Positions 1 through 5,300 of a stretch of DNA of 7,181 bases are shown here, piece by piece. Location: positions 1 through 7,181 of the forward strand of contig CAYTLQ010000058.1 in NCBI GenBank assembly GCA_964438715.1, read 5' to 3'. The stretch comes from CAYTLQ01 sp964438715 (GTDB taxonomy: Bacteria; Bacteroidota; Ignavibacteria; Ignavibacteriales; Ignavibacteriaceae). The translations under genes were made by a program, and so were the position numbers. The notes under the pieces are model-generated. The model did no database searches. It was not told the DNA's origin and saw nothing but the letters and a program-made list of their open reading frames with translations. The number at the start of each line of letters is the position of its first letter. The first letter of the stretch is position 1.

Positions 1-251
1 GGCGAGTACAGGCATGGTTTGTCTTTATCTTTGTAATGTGTATGCAAAATATACTGCTTTTAATTCGCTTTTCCGCCTGTATTTATTAGGGTGCTATCAC
101 TTTTTCTCTTCTTTTTTTATTATACTTATGCGACAGCCACCGAAGGGATGTAATATTTATAGCGCAGAGATACGCAACACCAAATAAAAATCCCGAGGGG
201 ATGACATAATTAATTAATTGACTTGCTATAAAGGTTCAATTTCGTCAGAAG

Positions 252-292
252 ATCCGTTGGCTAATCCGTTAGCTAATCCGTTAGCTAACGGA
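252..292. repeat. 12-bp tandem repeat (3 copies) ending in a 16-bp palindrome
   Basis: Three head-to-tail copies of ATCCGTTAGCTA lie at 252-263, 264-275 and 276-287. Copies 2 and 3 are identical, and copy 1 differs only at 259 (G for A). Each unit with its following base contains the core TTAGCTAA, an 8-bp palindrome (TTGGCTAA in copy 1). The last copy runs into ACGGA, which makes a perfect 16-bp palindrome at 277-292. Read in frame from 254 it would encode repeated Pro-Leu-Ala-Asn with only synonymous differences, but no start codon or ribosome site supports translation. It could be a slippage repeat or an array of operator-like sites; no function can be assigned. Confidence 0.85.
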
Positions 293-310
293 CGATGCTA
301 CTATTATATC

Positions 311-362
311 ACCCTTTCAGGGTTGGTGTATGATAAAATCTAAGCTCAAAATATCGTACACC
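311..362. repeat. Paired hairpins, repeat-like or terminator-like
   Basis: Two adjacent inverted repeats are visible. The first is ACCCT/AGGGT (311-315 with 319-323), with a 3-base loop. The second is a 10-bp stem, GGTGTATGAT (325-334) with ATCGTACACC (353-362), with one G-T wobble and an 18-base A-rich loop. A T-rich stretch follows from 367. No gene is seen immediately upstream on the plus strand, so a terminator role is doubtful. The arrangement fits the small hairpin elements scattered between genes in Bacteroidota-like genomes, but family membership cannot be shown from this window alone. Confidence 0.45.
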
Positions 363-446
363 CCAATTTTTAATTAATTCTTTTGATCTGAACGGGATAT
401 TCATCTCCTTCATCCATAGATAGTGTGTGTAACTTTACCTGGTTAA

Positions 447-454
447 TATTTTTG
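447..454 (+). promoter_or_regulatory. Candidate Bacteroidota-type -7 box, distal
   Basis: TATTTTTG matches the TAnnTTTG -7 element of Bacteroidota primary sigma factor promoters exactly. At the usual 19-base spacing upstream lies TGTG (424-427), a poor match to the -33 TTTG. If used, transcription would begin about 155 bases upstream of the ferredoxin ATG, leaving a long leader. A match of this length is not rare in DNA this AT-rich, so confidence is low. Confidence 0.25.
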
Positions 455-498
455 CGTGTTATTAATTGCCCGCCGTAAATGATTCCAAAATCCAAATG

Positions 499-506
499 TA
501 TTTTTG
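499..506 (+). promoter_or_regulatory. Candidate Bacteroidota-type -7 box, proximal to ferredoxin
   Basis: This is a second exact TAnnTTTG match (TATTTTTG followed by C), 52 bases downstream of the first and about 110 bases before the ferredoxin start. No TTTG lies at the expected -33 position, so it is a half-supported promoter. Closer to the gene I find only weak candidates, such as TTGCAA at 580-585, whose -10 partner would overlap the ribosome binding site. Confidence 0.25.
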
Positions 507-617
507 CAGAATTGAGAAAAGAGCCTTTTTTGGTCTGAAAACAAACTATTTATAAACTTTTTCAGTGGCATTAAAATTGTTGCAAGTACATAAACTTCAT
601 TTATATAGAGGAAAAAA

Positions 618-830
618 ATGAAAATTACAGACGAATGCATCAGTTGTTCAGCTTGTGTAGATGAATGCCCAAGTAACGCAATTTATAATAGCGGAATTGA
701 ATATGAATTAAACGGTCAGACTTTCCCCGCACTTTCTGAAGAGCACCCATATATTGTTGCAGAATTATGCGATGATTGTAAAAGTTGTGTTGAGGTTTGT
801 CCGGTTGATAGTATAGTCGCCGCAGAATAA
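618..830 (+). CDS. 2[4Fe-4S] bacterial-type ferredoxin
   Basis: This is a 70-residue soluble electron carrier. It has two complete CxxCxxCxxxCP motifs, Cys7/10/13/17 with Pro18 and Cys51/54/57/61 with Pro62, which in this family bind two cubane clusters. The spacer between the two motifs is 33 residues, about 15 longer than in clostridial 55-residue ferredoxins. This resembles the longer-loop ferredoxins of green sulfur bacteria and relatives, although there the extension sits elsewhere. There is no signal peptide or membrane segment, so it should be cytoplasmic. The protein is acidic, as expected for a docking carrier. The start is well supported: AGAGG at 607-611 lies six bases before the ATG, and the first cluster motif begins at residue 7, leaving no room for a later start. 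It stands alone, with a long upstream gap and a probable terminator just downstream. The redox partner is unknown; candidates for this kind of ferredoxin include 2-oxoacid oxidoreductases. Confidence 0.93.
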   Translation: MKITDECISCSACVDECPSNAIYNSGIEYELNGQTFPALSEEHPYIVAELCDDCKSCVEVCPVDSIVAAE

Positions 831-849
831 ATAAATTTGAACGCATAAA

Positions 850-906
850 GAAAGTTGCAGAGGTCCTTCCCTCAGAGGGAATGACTTTTGCAACTTTTCT
901 GTTTTT
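850..906 (+). terminator. Nested hairpin with T-rich tail after the ferredoxin
   Basis: The outer stem is AAAGTTGCA (851-859) paired with TGCAACTTT (889-897), a perfect 9 bp. Inside it sits a second palindrome, TTCCCTCAGAGGGAA (867-881), with 7-bp arms around one central base. The outer stem runs into a T-rich tail (895-898 and 902-906). It begins 20 bases after the ferredoxin stop, so factor-independent termination is the natural reading. The two-level structure is more elaborate than a simple terminator and may be an intergenic repeat element serving as one. The inner arm followed by ATGAC echoes GAGGGGATGAC at 195-205. Confidence 0.55.
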
Positions 907-1006
907 ACCCTCCTCGCTTACTTCTATTTTTTCCTTTTTTAGTTTTTGATATTTACGATTAAACTTTTTCTTTATTGTTGTTGTTAGTAAAAAAAATGGA
1001 GAAAAT

Positions 1007-2353
1007 ATGAATCAGAATCGTTTAAGACTTCTTCAGCAGGGTAATAATACAATTGGTCCCGTTGTCTATTGGATGAGCAGAGATCAAAGGGTACATGATA
1101 ATTGGGGAATTCTTTTTGCACAAGAACAAGCACTGAAAAAAAAATCTCATCTCATAGTTTTGTTCGCTTTACAGACCGAGTTTCTGGGCGCCGGATTAAG
1201 GCATTATGACTTTATGCTTAAAGGGTTGGAAGAAGTTGAGAACACTCTTCGTGGTTTATCAATTCCATTTTATCTTGTAACAGGAAATGCGTCTGATGTT
1301 GTTCCTCAATTTATTACAAGCATTTCAGCATCAGAACTTATTGCCGACTTTGACCCGCTTCGTATTAAAAGAATTTGGAAAAGGGATGTTGCGAAGCAAA
1401 TCAATATCCCCTTTTATGAAGTGGACGCTCATAATATTGTACCGTGCCTCTATGTTTCTCAAAAGGAAGAATTTGCGGCTTATACAATCCGTCCAAAGAT
1501 ACACAAACTTCTACCGGAATTTCTCGATGACTTTGCTGTACTTAAGCCTCAATCGCTAACTACTGAAATGCCCCCTCCGGTTAATTGGGAGAAAATCAGA
1601 AGTTCACTGAAGGTTGATTCATCGGTAAAACCCGTCTCCTGGATAACTCCGGGTGAAAAAAGCGCTATGGAAATGCTTAATAACTTTATAGAGAACAAAC
1701 TGCATCATTATGCAGAGAAACGCAATTTCCCCGATGTGGACTTTCAGTCTCAGCTTTCCCCTTATCTCCACTTTGGTCAAATCTCTGCTCAGCGTATCGC
1801 AATCGAAATTAATAAAAGAATTCCTGCTGACGAAAACACCAAAGTGTTTTTGGAGGAGTTAATAGTGCGACGAGAACTTGCTGATAACTTTTGTTACTTT
1901 AATAAAAACTACGATTCATTCGAAGGATTTCAGGAATGGGCTAAAGTATCTCTTAATGAACATCTCTCTGATAAACGGGACTATATTTACAGCTATGAGG
2001 AATTTGATAACGCAGTTACTCACGATCCACTATGGAATGCCGCTCAAAATGAAATGAAGATAACCGGAAAGATGCACGGTTATATGAGAATGTACTGGGC
2101 AAAAAAGATACTCGAGTGGACTGCAAACCCTTCAGAAGCAATGAACTACGCAGTAAAGCTTAACGATAAATATGAACTTGATGGCAGAGACCCAAACGGA
2201 TATACCGGATGCGCATGGTCAATTGGTGGAGTGCATGACCGACCCTGGTTCGAGAGACCGGTTTTTGGTAAAATACGATACATGAATTATAATGGATGTG
2301 CACGGAAATTTAATGTTGATTCCTACATTACGCGTATCCGTGAACTTCAATAG
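1007..2353 (+). CDS. phr: Class II deoxyribodipyrimidine (CPD) photolyase
   Basis: This enzyme repairs UV-induced cyclobutane pyrimidine dimers in DNA using light and a reduced FAD cofactor. The class II signature is clear at both ends: YWMSRDQRVHDNW at residues 21-33 and, near the C terminus, LDGRDPNGY (391-399), GCAWSIGG (401-408) and ERPVFGKIRYMNY (416-428). The N-terminal half (about 17-180) is the Rossmann-like antenna domain and the C-terminal half (about 215-440) is the helical FAD domain. Trp343, Trp364 and Trp371 have exactly the spacing (21 and 7) of the Methanosarcina mazei class II electron-transfer tryptophans W360, W381 and W388. Asn386 matches the flavin-facing N403. At 448 residues it is full length for the class, with no frameshift. 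The ATG at 1007 follows GGAGA at 998-1002, and the next Met (23) would cut the conserved N-terminal motif. It is probably monocistronic, downstream of a terminator-like hairpin and convergent with the kinase. The antenna chromophore cannot be told from sequence alone. Confidence 0.97.
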   Translation: MNQNRLRLLQQGNNTIGPVVYWMSRDQRVHDNWGILFAQEQALKKKSHLIVLFALQTEFLGAGLRHYDFMLKGLEEVENTLRGLSIPFYLVTGNASDVVPQFITSISASELIADFDPLRIKRIWKRDVAKQINIPFYEVDAHNIVPCLYVSQKEEFAAYTIRPKIHKLLPEFLDDFAVLKPQSLTTEMPPPVNWEKIRSSLKVDSSVKPVSWITPGEKSAMEMLNNFIENKLHHYAEKRNFPDVDFQSQLSPYLHFGQISAQRIAIEINKRIPADENTKVFLEELIVRRELADNFCYFNKNYDSFEGFQEWAKVSLNEHLSDKRDYIYSYEEFDNAVTHDPLWNAAQNEMKITGKMHGYMRMYWAKKILEWTANPSEAMNYAVKLNDKYELDGRDPNGYTGCAWSIGGVHDRPWFERPVFGKIRYMNYNGCARKFNVDSYITRIRELQ

Positions 2354-2385
2354 GAATACCAAAGTTTCAATTGCCACAATATTTA

Positions 2386-5300
2386 TTATTTTTTGTTCTT
2401 GTTTTCCAGAACATCCAGCAATACTCTGACGAGTTCAAATTTGTCTATTGGCTTCGTTACATACCCGACAAATCCTGCCTCGGCAACTTTTTGCTGGTCT
2501 TCTTTCATTGCGTATGCAGTCTGAGCAATAAAGGGAATTGACTTATATGGCTCATACACCTGAATAATATGCTCTTTAAGCAAATATCCGTTCCATGGGG
2601 ATGGAAGTCCAATATCCATCAATATAACGGCAAATGGTTCAGGTCTGCTTTTCACTAAATCAAGCGCTTCATTTCCATTACCCACCACTGTTAGTTGACA
2701 ATAACTGCCAATTGCACCTTCGAAGAATTTCCTAGATGTCTCATCATCCTCAACTACCAGTATTGAAGGATTAATTTTCAATAATTTCTCAAAAAGCAAT
2801 TCAATAGAGTCATTTTCCGAGGTAATTTGAGCTTTTTCTCCAATCCCAACAGCCGCCGGAAGTAAAATAGTAACGGTTGTGCCAACACCGGCAACAGATT
2901 CAATTTTAATGTCGCCTTCCATTAATTGAGCAAGCTTCTGCGAAATTGCGAGTCCCAATCCTGTTCCTTCATGAGAGCGGGAAAATCCTGTTGACTCCTG
3001 ACGGAATGGTTCAAAAATATGATCTAAAAAATCATCTGAAATACCTTGTCCGGTATCCTTAATAGTAATGGAAAGAAAATCTTTTCCGTCTTCATTTATC
3101 TGTTCAGAAGAAATTAATACACTGCCGGAGGTAGTAAACTTAATAGCATTACCAATAATATTATTTAATATCTGATAAACCCTGTTTTCATCGGCAAGTA
3201 CCCTTAATCCGGAGGGATTTACATAGCGTAGTTCTATCCCTTTTTTCATCGCCTGATTTATGAACAGTTGCATTACCCTGTACACAATGTCATCAAAGTC
3301 GTGCTCTGCGACAATCAAATCAATTTTGTTCGCCTCAATTCTGCTAATATCCAGAATATCGTTTAAGAGATTCAGCAGGCGTTTACCGGAATTAAAAATT
3401 GTTTCTGCAAAACGCTGTAAATCTTCCTGGCCAATCCGTTTCATTTCATCGCGCAATAAATCGGCGAAACCCAAAATACCATTCATAGGAGTTCGAATTT
3501 CATGACTCATATTAGCGAGAAATGAAGACTTCAACCTGTTTGCCTCTTCTGCCTTTTCCTTCGCTTCTTTAAGTGCGCGGGCCTGCTCAATACTTTCAGT
3601 AACATCTCTCTCAATAACAAAATACCCAATATGTTTTCCGTATTGGTCGTGCATCATTTCAATAGCAGAGTTCACCCAATACCGCTCGCCATTCTTTTTT
3701 CGATGAAGTAAATTAAACTCCACTCGTTCATTTGTTATTACCGATCTGTAGTGCTCAAGTAATTCTCTTCGCTCACTTTCATTTTCGAAAAGAATGTCCC
3801 CCGGATTTTTCCATTTCACCTCATTGAAGCTATATCCGGATAATTTTTCGAAAGCCTCATTTACCCAGATAATATTAAATTGAAGGTCGAGTAGATAAAC
3901 AGCATTGGTAGTTTGTCGTGCAATACGAGATAACCTTCGAAGGTCTTCTACAAAGACCTGTCTTTCTATTGCGATAGCAGCTATATTGGCAATTTTAACC
4001 AGCATCTTTTCATCACTTACAGAAGCCTCGGGCGCATTTTTGAAATATAAACATACAACACCAAGCACAGCGCCGGAGGAATCAGTAAATGGCATTGACC
4101 AACTTCCTTTCAAAAGCGCGCTATAATCAATCCCTGCATAATTCCATTTAAGTAAAATTTCCTGCGTGTTGTTAATTACCGGTATCTTTCCTGCGGCAGA
4201 AACATGCACACTACCCTTTTTTTCCTTGATTTCATAATTTTCAAGGGCTCGCCTCTGCTCCATTCCGATATTTGGTGCGGAAATAATTACCATAGTTCCA
4301 TCTTTATAACCATAAATAACACAGGCAGAATCAGTGAACAATGACTCATTAAGCCGGCAGATATCATCCAAAATTACTGCCAGTGGCTCATTGGTAGCAA
4401 TTTTGGAAAAAATTAAATTCTCCCCTTCCTGCAAAGTCTCATGTCTTTTACGCTCGGAAATATCTCGTACGATTAGAAGAGTTGACTTTTGCCCTTTCCA
4501 TGAGATAAAAGTAGCAGAAACATCAACATAAATAGGTTTTTTATCAAGTCCTATAAATAGTTCTTCCATTGGAGGCACTGGTTTACCATCAAGCAACATT
4601 GTTTTTATGCGCTCTTTAACAATATTTAACGAGGAAGGATGGACAAAATCCAATGGTGATTTTCCAATAATTTCAGTTTCACTTTTGCCTCTCAATAATT
4701 TTACCAAAGCGGAGTTAATGAATATAATTTCTTTACCATTATGTACAGCTATACCATCAGGTGAAAGCTCAACTAAGGTTCTGTATCGGGCTTCACTTTC
4801 AAATAATTGTTGTTCTGCATTTTTGCGCTCGGTAATATCGGTTACTAACCCCTCAATTATTGTTCTCTCGCCTTCACTAATGTTCGTTAACAGACGGGCA
4901 TATTCAGAAATCCAAAACTCTGTTCCATCTTTTTTTCTGGCACGGGTTTCAAAACCGCGAACAAAACCGTTATCATAAAGTTTGTTAAGAAATTCTGTCC
5001 GATCTGCCGGATTTACATAGATTGAATCACTAATATTCTTAATCTCACTTATCATTTCTTCCGGGCTATCATATCCAAACATGTGTGAAAGTGCGGGGTT
5101 AACACTTAAAAATTTCCCCTCCGGCAGACTCTGGTAAATACCCTCTATGGCATTTTCGAATATATTTTTATACTTTTGTTCAGCGTTAAGAATTGCCTTC
5201 TCCGCCTCTTTAAGCGCTGTGATATCGGTTTGAGTTCCCCAGGCGCGTTCAAGTTTTCCATTCTTTATGATACCAACAAAATTATTTAGAAAATAATGTT

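Larger units (their letters stand above)
1..617. other. Intergenic region without a supportable gene
   Basis: No reading frame here looks like a protein. Frames that stay open for some distance are T-rich, lack a convincing ribosome binding site and give biased, low-complexity translations. The region contains GGGATG-type hairpin debris near 139-160 and 192-214, a 12-bp tandem repeat at 252-287, two inverted repeats at 311-323 and 325-362, and two TATTTTTG boxes at 447-454 and 499-506 that could drive the downstream ferredoxin. At the extreme left edge a gene may end on the plus strand (stop at 34-36) or start on the minus strand (ATG at 13-15), but too little is visible to call either. Confidence 0.7.

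Noticed and set aside
14..186. 57-residue plus-strand ORF starting at the ATG at 14
   Set aside because: It is T-rich with runs of Phe/Leu/Tyr, has no ribosome site, and its end reads straight through the repeat-like debris at 139-160.
252..292. CRISPR-like array
   Set aside because: The units are 12 bp and directly adjacent with no spacers.
218..343. Open frame encoding a Pro-Leu-Ala-Asn repeat
   Set aside because: It has only a TTG at 218 as a possible start, no ribosome site, and is too short. The periodicity is explained by the 12-bp DNA repeat.
443..640. 65-residue minus-strand ORF overlapping the ferredoxin start
   Set aside because: It overlaps the start and ribosome site of a certain gene on the other strand, has atypical composition, and shows no recognisable domain.
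996..1010. Four-codon leader ORF (ATG-GAG-AAA-ATA-TGA) whose stop overlaps the photolyase ATG as ATGA
   Set aside because: There is no ribosome site for this upstream ATG, and its GGAGA is the obvious ribosome site of the photolyase itself. It is most likely coincidence.
618..2353. Ferredoxin-photolyase operon supplying electrons to FAD
   Set aside because: A 176-bp gap with a probable terminator separates them, and class II photolyases need no dedicated ferredoxin as far as known.
2354..2385. Bidirectional terminator between the convergent photolyase and kinase genes
   Set aside because: The 32-bp gap is AT-rich but shows no stable inverted repeat.
3571..3954. PAS 8 read as a LOV blue-light sensor, which would make a tempting light-response pair with the photolyase
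   Set aside because: The segment after GYSFNEV reads WKNPGDIL where LOV domains have GxNCRFLQ. The photoactive Cys position is Pro1113, so no flavin adduct is possible.
4607..4978. 123-residue plus-strand ORF and other plus-strand ORFs inside the kinase gene
   Set aside because: They lie antisense to conserved PAS coding sequence and show no domain features.
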